In this document: positions 35,229 through 44,815 of the stretch, piece by piece
Layout: each line of letters starts with the position of its first letter
Position numbering within the stretch: the first letter of the stretch is position 1
Assembly: GCF_028471945.1 (NCBI RefSeq)
Contig: NZ_CP110128.1
Span: 4,638,501-4,702,500 of the forward strand
DNA length: 64,000 bases
Direction of reading: 5' to 3'
DNA from: Pseudomonas sp. WJP1
GTDB lineage: Bacteria > Pseudomonadota > Gammaproteobacteria > Pseudomonadales > Pseudomonadaceae
The notes under the pieces: generated by a model
The model's database searches: none
What the model was told of the DNA's origin: nothing
Seen by the model: only the letters and a program-made list of their open reading frames with translations
Made by a program: the position numbers and the translations under genes

Positions 35229-35288
35229 ATGTAAAACACCCTTTACATTCACCGAAACCCCGGCGAATATGTAAAGGTACTTTTACAT
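35229..35288. promoter_or_regulatory. two 20-bp operators, 40 bp apart, upstream of membrane protein/XRE operon
   Basis: Operator 1 (35229-35248) reads ATGTAAAA-N4-CTTTACAT and operator 2 (35269-35288) reads ATGTAAAG-N4-TTTTACAT. They are 40 bp centre to centre, about four helical turns. The second ends 12 bp before the start codon at 35301. The XRE protein of the same operon is the likely binder. Confidence 0.78.
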
Positions 35289-35300
35289 CAGGACGATGCA

Positions 35301-35675
35301 ATGAAACGCTACTACATGGAAATGGGCGCCGCGCTGGCGCTGTACATGCTGTTCTTGATCCTGTCGCTGACCCTGCTCAAGAATCCGCAAGACCTGGGTA
35401 CCGGTTTGCGTATCGTCATCACCTTGTTGCCGGTGATTCCGGCGGCGCTGATGTGCTGGGCGATCGTGCGGATGATGCGTACGCTGGATGAAATGCACCT
35501 GCGCATTCAATTCGAGGCACTCGGGTTTGCCTTTGCCGCTTCCGCGTTGCTGACCTTCAGCTACGGTTTTCTGGAGAATGTCGGCTTCCCCCACATCTCC
35601 TGGACCTGCGTATGGCCGGTGATGGGCTTGATGTGGATCATCGGGCTCGCCCTCGCCCGACGTCGCTACCAATGA
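35301..35675 (+). CDS. small inner-membrane protein paired with XRE regulator
   Basis: A 124-residue protein with four membrane helices (residues about 8-27, 38-57, 73-92, 100-118) and a short cytoplasmic loop MMRTLDEMHLRIQFEA. I do not recognise a functional family beyond this two-gene layout. Its stop overlaps the XRE start (ATGA), so the two are translationally coupled. Twin operators lie just upstream. Confidence 0.82.
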   Translation: MKRYYMEMGAALALYMLFLILSLTLLKNPQDLGTGLRIVITLLPVIPAALMCWAIVRMMRTLDEMHLRIQFEALGFAFAASALLTFSYGFLENVGFPHISWTCVWPVMGLMWIIGLALARRRYQ

Positions 35676-35872
35676 AAAACCGACTCAAGGCACTGCGCGC
35701 CGAACGCAAGTGGTCGCAGGTGGATCTGGCGGCGATGCTCAATGTCTCGCGACAGACCATCAACGCCATCGAAAATGGCCGCTATGATCCAAGCCTGCCA
35801 CTGGCGTTCCAGATCGCCCGGACCTTTGCATTGCCCATCGAAAGCATTTTCGACGATGAGTTCACCGGCTGA
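35672..35872 (+). CDS. XRE-family regulator (YgzD/Xre-like, 66 aa)
   Basis: A 66-residue helix-turn-helix protein: RLKALRAERKWSQVDLAAML, VSRQTINAIENGRYDPSLPLA, ending IESIFDDEF. This compact form is typical of autoregulatory proteins encoded after a small membrane protein. It probably binds the twin ATGTAAA operators upstream of the operon, possibly with the membrane protein as its sensor. Confidence 0.9.
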   Translation: MKNRLKALRAERKWSQVDLAAMLNVSRQTINAIENGRYDPSLPLAFQIARTFALPIESIFDDEFTG

Positions 35873-35926
35873 TCCATGGCGCCCGTAAGGCAAAGTTTGA
35901 ACAACAACAAAAAACAGGAGTTGACC

Positions 35927-36355
35927 ATGTCTGAACTGCAACTGCACCCCAAGGCCGCAGAGTCCTTGAGCCTGTGGCACGCAATGATCCGCACCGGTGA
36001 TTTGAAGGAGTTGCCTGCGCTGCTGGACCCGCAAGCGGTGTTTCGTTCGCCGATGGCGCACACGCCGTATCCGGGTGCGCCGGTGGTTTCGATGATTCTC
36101 AATACCGTGTGCAAGGTGTTCGAAGACTTCACCTATCACCGCGAACTGGCGAGCGCCGATGGCTTGAATGTGATCCTCGAATTCAGCGCCAAGGTTGGCG
36201 AGAAACAGCTCAAGGGCATCGACATGATCCGCTTCAACGAACAGGGAAAAATCGTCGACTTCGAGGTCATGGTCCGGCCATTGAGTGGCTTGCAAGCCCT
36301 GGGGGAGGAAATGGGCCGGCGCCTGGGCGCCTACCTGGCCGCCAGCAAAGCCTGA
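35927..36355 (+). CDS. NTF2-like/SnoaL-type small protein
   Basis: A 142-residue cytosolic protein with an NTF2-like alpha-beta fold (LSLWHAMIRTGDLKELPALLDPQAVFRSP, FEDFTYHRELASADGLNVILEF, GIDMIRFNEQGKIVDFEVMVRP). Catalytic or ligand-binding members share this fold, but no specific activity can be named. CAGGAG precedes ATG 35927; the upstream ATG at 35876 lacks a ribosome-binding site. Confidence 0.8.
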   Translation: MSELQLHPKAAESLSLWHAMIRTGDLKELPALLDPQAVFRSPMAHTPYPGAPVVSMILNTVCKVFEDFTYHRELASADGLNVILEFSAKVGEKQLKGIDMIRFNEQGKIVDFEVMVRPLSGLQALGEEMGRRLGAYLAASKA

Positions 36356-36363
36356 TAAAAATA

Positions 36364-36395
36364 GAGCAGCGACTGCTGGCATGCAGTCGCTGCTC
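36364..36395. terminator. hairpin between convergent genes
   Basis: Arms GAGCAGCGACTG and CAGTCGCTGCTC with an 8-nt loop follow the SnoaL-like gene. A bidirectional terminator is likely, although the T-tract is poor. Confidence 0.65.
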
Positions 36396-36421
36396 AATCC
36401 GCGGGATCAATCGTTAATCAA

Positions 36422-37831
36422 TTACAGCTTTGCTGGTGCGGGCGAATAGGCCGTCTTGTGGGAGTGACGACGGGTATTCAACAGTCCCAATGCCACGATC
36501 ACGACAGTCAAGGCTCCGGTAGAAAGCACCTCGCTACGGTGCGCAGGCATCATGACCATGGTGCCCAGGGCGAAGACGATAAAAGCGATGACCAGCCAGG
36601 TCAGCCAAGGGAACAACCACATCTTGAATTCAATCCTGGCATTGGTCTTGTCCAGCTTCGCTCGCATGCGCAATTGCGAGAACGCAATCACCAGATACAC
36701 CAGCAAGGCAATGGCACCGGAACTGGCGAGCAAAAACGCGAACACCTGCGCCGGGGCAAAGAAGTTCAAGGCTGTTGTGGCGATACCGATCACCGTACTG
36801 GCGATCACAGCCCCCCGAGGTACGCCAGCGGATGAGGTGCGCTGCAGAAAACCAGGGGCTTCGTTGCGTTTGCTCAGCGAGTAGACCATTCGCGAGGAAA
36901 TGTAGATCGCGGAGTTCAAGCAGCTGGCAACGGCAAACAGCACCACGATATCGACGATGGTTTTCGCATAGGGTACGTTCATGATTTCCAGCGCTCGCTG
37001 ATACGACCCTTGTACCGGCAGCAGCGGGTCATTCCACGACACCACGGAAATGATCACGAAAATGGAAAGCAGGTAAAAAATACAGATTCGCCAGATCACC
37101 GACTTGGTCGCCCTGGCGATATTTTTAGCCGGATCCTTCGATTCTGCCGCTGCGATAGTGACAGCTTCCGTGCCGACAAAACTGAACATGGTGGTCAGCA
37201 GCGCGCCGATGATCGCTTCCCAACCGTTAGGCATGAAGCCACCGAACTCAGTCACCAGGCGACTGACGCCGCTGACTTCCCGACCCGGCAGAACGCCTGC
37301 AATGGCACAGGCCCCCAAGGCAATGAACGAGACGATTGCCACCACTTTGACCATGGCGAACCAGAATTCAAATTCACCGTATTTGGCGACGCTGAACAGG
37401 TTGGTGAGGGTCAGCAGAGCCGTGACGCCCACCGCGAACATCCATGTCTCGACCTGAGGGAACCAGCTGTTCAGCACTACGCCGGCGGCAATGGCCTCGA
37501 GCGGAATCACCAATACCCAGAACCACCAGTACAACCAACCAATGGTAAAGCCGGCCCAAGGCCCGATGGCGCGATCGGCGTAGGTGGAAAAGGAGCCGGT
37601 ATCAGGACTTGCAACCGCCATCTCGCCAAGCATGCGCATGACCAGTACCACCAGCAATCCCGCCAGGGCGTAGGCCACGATAGCTGATGGTCCGGCCGCT
37701 GCAATGGCGTGGCCAGAACCGATGAAAAGACCGGCGCCGATGATGCCGGCAATTGAAAGCATCGTGACATGCCGCTGCTTGAATCCCGCAGCCAGATTGT
37801 CATCCGTCGAGAGTGTGCTGTTATTTGACAT
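36422..37831 (-). CDS. GABA/amino-acid permease (APC superfamily)
   Basis: A 469-residue inner-membrane transporter with about twelve helices and the amino acid permease signature HVTMLSIAGIIGAGLFIGSG at residues 20-39 and SFVGTEAVTIAAAES in helix 6. The closest look is GabP-type GABA:H+ symport, but relatives also carry other omega-amino acids. ATG 37831 is preceded by AAGGGCTC; the in-frame start at 37870 is less likely. It has no catabolic partner adjacent. Confidence 0.85.
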   Translation of the reverse strand: MSNNSTLSTDDNLAAGFKQRHVTMLSIAGIIGAGLFIGSGHAIAAAGPSAIVAYALAGLLVVLVMRMLGEMAVASPDTGSFSTYADRAIGPWAGFTIGWLYWWFWVLVIPLEAIAAGVVLNSWFPQVETWMFAVGVTALLTLTNLFSVAKYGEFEFWFAMVKVVAIVSFIALGACAIAGVLPGREVSGVSRLVTEFGGFMPNGWEAIIGALLTTMFSFVGTEAVTIAAAESKDPAKNIARATKSVIWRICIFYLLSIFVIISVVSWNDPLLPVQGSYQRALEIMNVPYAKTIVDIVVLFAVASCLNSAIYISSRMVYSLSKRNEAPGFLQRTSSAGVPRGAVIASTVIGIATTALNFFAPAQVFAFLLASSGAIALLVYLVIAFSQLRMRAKLDKTNARIEFKMWLFPWLTWLVIAFIVFALGTMVMMPAHRSEVLSTGALTVVIVALGLLNTRRHSHKTAYSPAPAKL

Positions 37832-38201
37832 TAGTGAGCCCTTGTTATTTTTTTGAAGGCGAGCGGCCACAGTTCAGCGATTCGCAAACAAGTTGCGAAG
37901 AACAAATCCGAACATTAATGACCACGTATTTCTAATGCGGCAGAGCGTCAGGAAGAGATAGAAAACCGAGCGTTTGAGGGGTGTGAGATTTTATTGTCTT
38001 GCATATTGCAGCTCCTGTTATTTCAAGTACATGAACCATCTAACTCCTTATGGCAAACAGGATGCTACGGCCTGACCTGTGCCGCCGAGATGACCCGGTA
38101 CGTCGCTCGCTTATCCGTTTGCGACACGACCAGCCATCCGCCAAGCGTTTAAAAATAAACCCAACAAGGCGATTTCGGCAGCGAACAGGTTGAACGGGAG
38201 A
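37832..38201. other. 370-bp gap; possible coding remnant
   Basis: Holds the permease promoter. Near 38107-38220, on the minus strand, the frame after the EamA gene reads LPFNLFAAEIALLGLFLNAWRM, which looks like membrane-protein sequence without a start. It may be a remnant or chance. Confidence 0.35.
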
Positions 38202-39080
38202 TTACTGAGTGACTGTCTTGTTTTGCCCTGAGTGCCCCTGGGGAGAAAAAACAATCGCCAGGACAATAATGGTCGCACCCGCGAGCATGCGATAAGACGG
38301 CGCCTCATTAAACAACCACCATGCACAGGCAATCGCATAGATGGGTTCCAGCGAAATGATCATTCCTGCACTTCGAGCATTCAAACCCTCAAGGCTTTTC
38401 ACGAAAAGATATTGTGAAAGCCCAGTGCAAAATATCCCTAACAACGCAAGATTGAGCCAGTCGAATGCACCAAGCTCGACAAGACTGAATGCAGAAAAAG
38501 GAACCATCACCAACGCCACTGTGGCATTTTGCCAAAATGCCACTTGTACGGCGTCCACGCCTTTGGCGGCTCTGCGGTTAGCGATTGCCAGTAAAGCAAA
38601 GGACAACCCAGACCCCAGGCCCCAGAGAAGTCCAACGGTTCCCTGGTTCCCCAAGCCGAATGAAGGCGTGACAAGGATCAGGCCCAGGCTAATAAGAATC
38701 AACAGAATCGACTCTGATAGATGGATTCGATCACGAAAGATTACAACATCCAACACTGCAATGAATGCTGGAAAACTGGCAAAGCCTAATGTCGCTACTG
38801 CAACGCCGCCAATTTTTATCGCTATGAAAAATGTAATCCAATGCGCAGCCAGAAGCAGGCCGGAAAGGATGAAAAAACCGAGTTTGAATGCACTTAACTC
38901 GCGAAATATTGGCCGTCGTTGCACCAGGGCAAACACAAACAGAGCGATCATTGCAAACGCAGCCCTGCCAAATGTTATGACACTGGCATTGGCATGGATC
39001 AAGGCGCCAAAAATTCCGGTTAAGCCGAACAATATTGCGGTGACATGGGCAGATGTTAAGGCAGTACGATGAGTCGTCAT
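38202..39080 (-). CDS. EamA/DMT-family transporter
   Basis: A 292-residue inner-membrane protein with ten predicted helices in two EamA repeats (residues about 8-138 and 150-278). Family members usually export amino acids or other metabolites. The G+C is visibly lower than in neighbouring genes. It has no clear operon partner. Confidence 0.85.
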   Translation of the reverse strand: MTTHRTALTSAHVTAILFGLTGIFGALIHANASVITFGRAAFAMIALFVFALVQRRPIFRELSAFKLGFFILSGLLLAAHWITFFIAIKIGGVAVATLGFASFPAFIAVLDVVIFRDRIHLSESILLILISLGLILVTPSFGLGNQGTVGLLWGLGSGLSFALLAIANRRAAKGVDAVQVAFWQNATVALVMVPFSAFSLVELGAFDWLNLALLGIFCTGLSQYLFVKSLEGLNARSAGMIISLEPIYAIACAWWLFNEAPSYRMLAGATIIVLAIVFSPQGHSGQNKTVTQ

Positions 39081-39413
39081 TTATTTGGTGTCGAGAATAT
39101 AGGTTATATCCGCAGCTATTCTCTTGGTTGGGAGCTTGTTATTTTACAGCCTTGTTTCAAAGTGCTGCTCTCCTCTCGCCGTCAGGGATTAGCCGTATTT
39201 TCAGAATTCGCATCAAAGCTCTTTTCGCACGGAGTAATAGCATGCACCTGATCCCGTCAAGCTGTTGTATTTATGATTGCAACAGACAGAGTTGGTTTTT
39301 TATTCTTGCCATTTTTATGCGGCTTACGCTGCATATACTCTAAGTGCAGCACTCATCCCGACATTCGTGGTATTCGGGATGAGTGTGCGTATCGCGGTCA
39401 TCCGGTTGGATGA
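39081..39413. other. AT-rich intergenic stretch
   Basis: About 330 bp without a credible gene; contains the hairpin at 39350-39385 and probably the EamA promoter. Confidence 0.5.
39350..39385. terminator. 12-bp hairpin downstream of aldehyde dehydrogenase gene
   Basis: Perfect arms CACTCATCCCGA and TCGGGATGAGTG with a 12-nt loop lie just past the end of the minus-strand block A operon. No strong T-tract; a terminator by position. Confidence 0.6.
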
Positions 39414-40907
39414 TTACTCAGACGCGTCAATCCAGATCGTCTTGATCTCGGTGTACTGATCGTGCGCCCAGATGGACTTGTCGCGCCCGCCAAACCCGGA
39501 CTCCTTGTAGCCGCCAAACGGTGTCGAGGCATCGCCTTCACCGAAGCAGTTGACCGTCACGATGCCGGCGCGGATTTCACGCGACAGCTTGATGGCGTGG
39601 CGCAGGTTGTCGGTGTAGACCGAGGCCGCCAGGCCATACACCGAGTCATTGGCCAGGGCGATGGCTTCGTCGAGGGTGGTGAAGGTCGTGACGGCGAGTA
39701 CCGGGCCGAAGATCTCCTCCTGGAACAGCTTGCTGTCGGTGCCCACGCCATCGACCACGGTAGGTTCGACGAAGATATTGCCCTGGGTGTTGCCGCCGAA
39801 CACCACCCGCAGTTTCTCGAGGCCAGCCTGCTCGAGGTAAGAGCGGACTTTTTCGTAATGCGCCCGGCTGACCATGGCGCCCAGGCGGTTTTCCGGGTCC
39901 AGGGGGCTGCCCATTTTCCATTCCAGCATCTGCACGCCGATGCGCTTGAGCAGTTCGTCCTTGATGTCGGCATGCACGATCAGGCGCGAGGAGGCGGAGC
40001 AGTTTTCGCCCATGTTCCAGAACGCGCCGTTGACCACGTGGCTGGCGACCGAGTCGAGGTCTGCCACGTCCTTCATGACCACGGCCGGGTTCTTGCCGCC
40101 GCACTCCAGCACGATGCGCTTGAGGTTGGAATCCGCCGCATAGTTGAGGAAGCGCCGCCCGGTCGCCGTGGAACCGGTGAAGCTGACCATCGACACGTCC
40201 ATGTGCCGGCCCAGCGGCTCCCCGACTTCACCGCCACCGCCGGACAGCACGTTGAACACACCGGCCGGTACACCGGCTTCGAACGCCAGTTCGGCGACCC
40301 GCAGCGCGGTCAGGGTGGTTTCCTTGGCCGGCTTGACGATGATCGAGCAGCCGGCGGCCAGGGACGGGCCGATCTTCCAGGCCAGCATCAGCAGCGGGAA
40401 GTTCCACGGCAGCACCAGGCCGACCACACCGATGGCTTCACGCACCACCAAGGTCAAGGCGCCGTTACCGACCGGTGCCGTGTTGTCGTAGATCTTGTCG
40501 ATCAGCTCGGCATGCCAGCGCAGGGTGTGAATGGTTTCCGGCACATCCGTGAGTTGGCATTCGCGCACCGGCTTGCCGCTGTCCAGGCTTTCCAGCACCG
40601 CCAGCTCGTGGGCGTTCTGCTCCACCAGCTCGGCAAAGCGCAGCAGCACTTTCTTGCGCTCGCCGGGGCTCAGCTTGTGCCAGCGACCGTCTTCGAAGGC
40701 CGCCTTGGCCTTGGCCACGGCGAAGTCAACGTCCTGGGCATTGCAGGCGGTGATCTCGGCCAGCACTTCATCGGTCGCCGGATTGGTCGTGGTGAAGGTG
40801 TTGCCCGACAACGAGGTGTAGGCTTCGCCATTGACGAAGGAGCGGGTCGGGAACTTCAATTCCCGGGCAATGGCGGCGTATTCAGCCGCGCTGAGAAGGC
40901 CAGTCAT
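39414..40907 (-). CDS. NAD(P)-dependent aldehyde dehydrogenase (PuuC/KauB-like)
   Basis: A 497-residue cytosolic enzyme oxidising an aldehyde to an acid. The active site is complete: Asn169 (PWNFP), Glu268 (LECGGK) and Cys303 (ENCSASSR), with the cofactor-loop SFTGSTATGRR near 242. Sequence style fits gamma-aminobutyraldehyde or guanidinobutyraldehyde dehydrogenases. It ends the block A operon and overlaps the DapA-like gene by four bases, so it probably takes that lyase's product. Confidence 0.9.
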   Translation of the reverse strand: MTGLLSAAEYAAIARELKFPTRSFVNGEAYTSLSGNTFTTTNPATDEVLAEITACNAQDVDFAVAKAKAAFEDGRWHKLSPGERKKVLLRFAELVEQNAHELAVLESLDSGKPVRECQLTDVPETIHTLRWHAELIDKIYDNTAPVGNGALTLVVREAIGVVGLVLPWNFPLLMLAWKIGPSLAAGCSIIVKPAKETTLTALRVAELAFEAGVPAGVFNVLSGGGGEVGEPLGRHMDVSMVSFTGSTATGRRFLNYAADSNLKRIVLECGGKNPAVVMKDVADLDSVASHVVNGAFWNMGENCSASSRLIVHADIKDELLKRIGVQMLEWKMGSPLDPENRLGAMVSRAHYEKVRSYLEQAGLEKLRVVFGGNTQGNIFVEPTVVDGVGTDSKLFQEEIFGPVLAVTTFTTLDEAIALANDSVYGLAASVYTDNLRHAIKLSREIRAGIVTVNCFGEGDASTPFGGYKESGFGGRDKSIWAHDQYTEIKTIWIDASE

Positions 40908-41809
40908 TTTGCGCTCCCGGTCACCTGGGCGACCTCACGTTTCAGCGTGGTGATGATCTCCTGCAAGGCCTGTTTCTCGTGCTCGTACATCGGCTGCAGC
41001 GGCGAACGCACACTGCCGGTGCGCAGGCCGTTCAGCTCGCAACCCACCTTGATCGACTGGACAAACTTGCCGCTTTCCAGGAAGTCCATCAGGGGCATGA
41101 AGGCGCTCATGATCTTGCGGCCTTTATCGAAGTCCTTTTCCACCACGCAGGCTTCATACAAGGCCACGTGTTCGCGCGGGATGAAGTTCGAGCCGGCGCA
41201 CACCCAGCTGCGCGCGCCCCAGGCGAAGAACTCCAGGGCCTGGTCATCCCAGCCGCAGGACAGGCTGATGTTCGGGTAGTCCCGCGCCAGGCGATGCACC
41301 TGGGCCATGTCGCCCGAGCTTTCCTTGATGGCGACGATGTTCTTGCTCTCGGCCACCGCGGCGAAATACTCCGGGCCCATGCTCACGCCCATGCGCGCCG
41401 GGTAGTTGTAGAGCATGATCGGCAGGTCGGCGGCACGGTCGACGGTCAACGCGTGGATGGCGTTTTCCTTCTCGGTCGGCAGCGCGTACGGCGGCGAACC
41501 CACCAGGATGGCATCGGCCTTGATGGCGCGGGCGGCCTTGGCATATTCGACCGAGTCTTCGGTGCGGATGGCGCCGGTGCCGATCACCAAGGGCAAGCGT
41601 GTGCCGATCACGTCCTTGGCCTGGGTCGCCAGTTCGATGCGTTCCTGTGAGGTATGGGCGTAGTACTCACCGGTGGAACCACCGATGATGATGCCGTGCA
41701 CCTTGGACTCGATCAGGTACTCGAGCACTTCGGCGAATGCCGCTTTGTCGATGTCACCGCTGGCGGTCAGGGGCGTGATTGCCGGGGTGTAGATGCCTTC
41801 GAATTTCAT
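40904..41809 (-). CDS. DapA-family lyase/aldolase
   Basis: A 301-residue Schiff-base enzyme of the dihydrodipicolinate synthase/N-acetylneuraminate lyase family. Lys162 (VAIKESSGD) is the Schiff-base lysine and Tyr136 (YNYPARMG) the catalytic tyrosine. The carboxylate-binding loop reads GGSTGE in place of GTTGE. True lysine synthesis is unlikely in this catabolic setting. Deamination, decarboxylation or aldol cleavage of a keto acid feeding the aldehyde dehydrogenase is more likely. Confidence 0.88.
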   Translation of the reverse strand: MKFEGIYTPAITPLTASGDIDKAAFAEVLEYLIESKVHGIIIGGSTGEYYAHTSQERIELATQAKDVIGTRLPLVIGTGAIRTEDSVEYAKAARAIKADAILVGSPPYALPTEKENAIHALTVDRAADLPIMLYNYPARMGVSMGPEYFAAVAESKNIVAIKESSGDMAQVHRLARDYPNISLSCGWDDQALEFFAWGARSWVCAGSNFIPREHVALYEACVVEKDFDKGRKIMSAFMPLMDFLESGKFVQSIKVGCELNGLRTGSVRSPLQPMYEHEKQALQEIITTLKREVAQVTGSAK

Positions 41810-41888
41810 GATTACTTCTCCATCACTAAGGGAATAATTTCAATCGTGTGTCCACCACTCTGAGGTGGGGACAACTCACCACTTCGAT

Positions 41889-43220
41889 TCAACTGCTCAA
41901 TGCCGCCGCGTCGCGCAAACTCAGCGAGCGTGTTTCAGGTGCCATGGCCCATGCCGCCGCAAGCCCGATAAAGGTGACAACTGCTGCCACATACATGGTG
42001 TTGCCAATGCCCAGTGTCTGCAGCGAAACCGGCACCAGATAAGTGCCGACTGCTGCACCAATACGTGAAAGCGACGTACCAATCCCCACCGCAAAAGCGC
42101 GAATCTCTGTTGGGAATAGTTCGTTCGGATACACCAACTGTAGTACCTGTGCGCCACCAATAAACAAGGCATAGGCACCAAACAGGAACAAAACAAGAAG
42201 TGCGTTACCACCCGAGAAAGTCGCCAGTAACAACAACGACAATCCCGACCAGAGAAAACTGTGGATCAACATGCTGCGTCGACCGATGACGTTGATCAGC
42301 CACGTTGCAAGAATGCAACCGACGACGAACAACAAAGTAATGACCATGGAGCCATAGGACGCCCACTCGCCTTTCAGATTAAGTGCCAGCAGAACTTTCG
42401 GCGCGAAGGCATAAACAGCGAACACCGGAATAATCGAACACGACCAGAACACCGAGACAAAGAACAAACGCTTGCCATAACCGGAATGCAGCAAATCGCG
42501 AAATGACATTTTCTTTGCGTGGGGTTCTTCAGGCAGGTCCCGTAGCGAATAGTGCTGGCCATAAACCCGCTTGATCACGCCCTCGGCCTCACCGTCGCGG
42601 CCTTTGCTCAACAGCCAGCGCGCGGATTCCGGCGTACCGATGCGCAGCACCAACAAGATCAACCCGACCACAGCGGCGCTGGCCAACGCATAGCGCCAGG
42701 CATCGTCACCGCCCGAATTGAGAATCGCGTTGCCCACGACATACGCGAATGCCGCGCCGGCAAACCACAGGATCGTCAGGGCGGCGAGCCTTGGGCCGCG
42801 TTGTTTCTTCGGCAAGAACTCCACCAGCAGCGACGTCGCCACCGGGTATTCGATGCCCACCGCCAGACCGATGATGAATCGCAAGGCGAACAATGCAGGC
42901 GCCGACTCCACCCAGAATTGCGCCAACGAGCACATGATGAACAGCGATGGCCCGATAAAATAAACTTTCTTGCGACCCAGCCTGTCAGTCAGCCAACCGC
43001 CGAGAAAACCACCAAAAAACACGCCCATCAACGCCGACGCAGCGATCATGCCCTGCCAGAACTCCGAGAGATTCAAGGCAGCGGTAATTTGCATCATCGC
43101 GATGCCGATAATACTCAATACATACCCATCGACAAATGACCCACCCCCCGAACGGGCTGTCAGTAAACGATGAAAGTTATTGAGCGGAACATCTTCAACA
43201 GATGCATTAGGACTTGTCAT
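41889..43220 (-). CDS. MFS transporter (sugar-porter/metabolite:H+ type)
   Basis: A 443-residue inner-membrane transporter with twelve helices and the MFS loop motif GGWLTDRLGRKKVYF between helices 2 and 3, plus PESARWLLSKGR after helix 6. It sits between the FAD oxidoreductase and DapA-like genes, so it probably imports the substrate of block A. GGAGACAATA precedes ATG 43220. Confidence 0.88.
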   Translation of the reverse strand: MTSPNASVEDVPLNNFHRLLTARSGGGSFVDGYVLSIIGIAMMQITAALNLSEFWQGMIAASALMGVFFGGFLGGWLTDRLGRKKVYFIGPSLFIMCSLAQFWVESAPALFALRFIIGLAVGIEYPVATSLLVEFLPKKQRGPRLAALTILWFAGAAFAYVVGNAILNSGGDDAWRYALASAAVVGLILLVLRIGTPESARWLLSKGRDGEAEGVIKRVYGQHYSLRDLPEEPHAKKMSFRDLLHSGYGKRLFFVSVFWSCSIIPVFAVYAFAPKVLLALNLKGEWASYGSMVITLLFVVGCILATWLINVIGRRSMLIHSFLWSGLSLLLLATFSGGNALLVLFLFGAYALFIGGAQVLQLVYPNELFPTEIRAFAVGIGTSLSRIGAAVGTYLVPVSLQTLGIGNTMYVAAVVTFIGLAAAWAMAPETRSLSLRDAAALSS

Positions 43221-43389
43221 TATTGTCTCCTATTTCGCCTCGTTAATTCGATGGACTGAAGCGTAAGCCCAAAATCCGAACAAACAGAAACCGTTGCGGC
43301 AGAATGTGTCAGCCCAATGGGATCACCCACTGAACTAACGCCTGCTACCAACAGATTTAACTCTAACGCTTTAAACAACTACTCTGGAT

Positions 43390-44709
43390 TTAGCTTTCTT
43401 TACCCGCGCGACATTGGCCCCACAGCAAGTTCATATTGACGCCCGCTGAAAGTATCGGCTCAGGCGGGTTTTTATTGGGCCCGGGAGAGGCCAATAGAAA
43501 ATCGATCAGATGACTCTTCTTGCCCGCCAGCCAGTCGGCCAGCAACGTACCCGTGACGGTGCCTCGAGTGACACCCAACCCATTGCAGCACAGGGCGCCA
43601 TAAACGTTATTGGCCAGCTGGCCAAAATGCGCCATGTGGTTTCTGGACAGCGCCAGCGACCCACCCCAGGTGTACTCGAAGTTGACCTCGGGGAGCATTG
43701 GGAACCGGCGCTCGAACGACTCTTTGTGCCGCTCCTTGAACCGCTGCAGGTATTTCTGCTGACTGCGTCCGTCGGCGTTGAAGCTGAAGCTGTTACGCAC
43801 CAGCAGGCGATTGTCGGTCGTACGGCGCAACGTGGTGCCGAAAGGGTCGGCGGGAATCACGCCCCAATAAGGCTTGCCGCCCAAGCGCGCTTGCTCATCT
43901 GGCGTGAGCGGGCGAGTGAGGCTCCCGTAGGTAAAGATCGGCAGCATCCGACCCGTCAAGAAGCCGAAGCTCATGGCGAACGCGTTATTGGTCAGCAGTA
44001 ATTTGTCAGCAACGATCCGTCCCGTCTTATGGATAAGGACGGTCTTTTCCCCATATTCCACTTCAGTGATGGGCGTATTTTCATAAAGCGTGACGTTGGC
44101 CGGCAGTGTATCGGCCAGACCTTTAACCAGCGCGGCCGGCTGTATCAGTGCAGTGCCTGGGGTAAACAAGGCTTTGCGATAGAAGTGCGTGCCGATATGA
44201 CTCGGCAAGTCCTTCTCTTCGATCATCTGGTATTCCTGACCGAGCTTGTCCAGGCCGCGACGGTAAGCATCCAATACCCCGATGCCGCGATCTTCAATGG
44301 CAGCCTGGTACTTTCCACACAGGCGGAATTGACACTCGATGCGGTGTTTTTCAACGAGATCTTTCAGGATGGATTGACCCGTCAGGTTCAACTCCATGCT
44401 GATCTTCGCCGTCTTGATATCACCGATATAGTCGTCAGCGCCGATATCGTGTGGCAGGTCAATGGCGAAGCCGGCGTTTCTTCCGGATGCGCCATAGCCC
44501 ACTTCCTGGGCCTCGATCAGCACAATCTCGTCATCAGGAAAATTCAGCGCCAGCTGACGCGCTGCCGCAAGTCCCGTGAATCCCGCCCCCACTACAACCC
44601 AACGGGCGGTACGGGAACCCTGGAGCGCTGGACGAGCGACCCTGGGTTGGCTGAGGTGAAACCAGCCACATGTAGCGTCATCTGCCGGTGTGTTTTTGAC
44701 TTTAGTCAT
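43390..44709 (-). CDS. FAD-dependent amine/amino acid oxidoreductase (DAO family)
   Basis: A 439-residue flavoprotein. The dinucleotide-binding segment is VVVGAGFTGLAAARQLA at about residues 38-54, with the acidic residue in VLIEAQ. SGRNAGF follows, and the C-terminal FAD part is GVTRGTVTGTLLADWLAG. Relatives such as PuuB or sarcosine/glycine oxidases dehydrogenate amine C-N bonds. It is strongly similar along its length to the protein at 62416 but lacks that protein's leader. It is the first structural gene of block A after gntR1. Confidence 0.88.
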   Translation of the reverse strand: MTKVKNTPADDATCGWFHLSQPRVARPALQGSRTARWVVVGAGFTGLAAARQLALNFPDDEIVLIEAQEVGYGASGRNAGFAIDLPHDIGADDYIGDIKTAKISMELNLTGQSILKDLVEKHRIECQFRLCGKYQAAIEDRGIGVLDAYRRGLDKLGQEYQMIEEKDLPSHIGTHFYRKALFTPGTALIQPAALVKGLADTLPANVTLYENTPITEVEYGEKTVLIHKTGRIVADKLLLTNNAFAMSFGFLTGRMLPIFTYGSLTRPLTPDEQARLGGKPYWGVIPADPFGTTLRRTTDNRLLVRNSFSFNADGRSQQKYLQRFKERHKESFERRFPMLPEVNFEYTWGGSLALSRNHMAHFGQLANNVYGALCCNGLGVTRGTVTGTLLADWLAGKKSHLIDFLLASPGPNKNPPEPILSAGVNMNLLWGQCRAGKES

Positions 44710-44815
44710 TTTCGCGACCTGGTTCTCTTATATTTGTACTTGCCAAAAGCATCCCTTGCGCTCGATGTCATCAAGCCTCATGGCGTGCTCATGCGATTGA
44801 CATCGGTGTTGCCTG

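Noticed and set aside
39462..41279. A 605-codon plus-strand frame opposite the aldehyde dehydrogenase and DapA-like genes
   Set aside because: The minus strand encodes two complete enzymes with catalytic residues. The plus-strand frame has atypical composition.
40904..44709. Assigning block A to hydroxyproline degradation
   Set aside because: DapA-like lyase, aldehyde dehydrogenase and FAD enzyme fit superficially, but no epimerase is present and the dehydrogenase resembles gamma-aminobutyraldehyde types.
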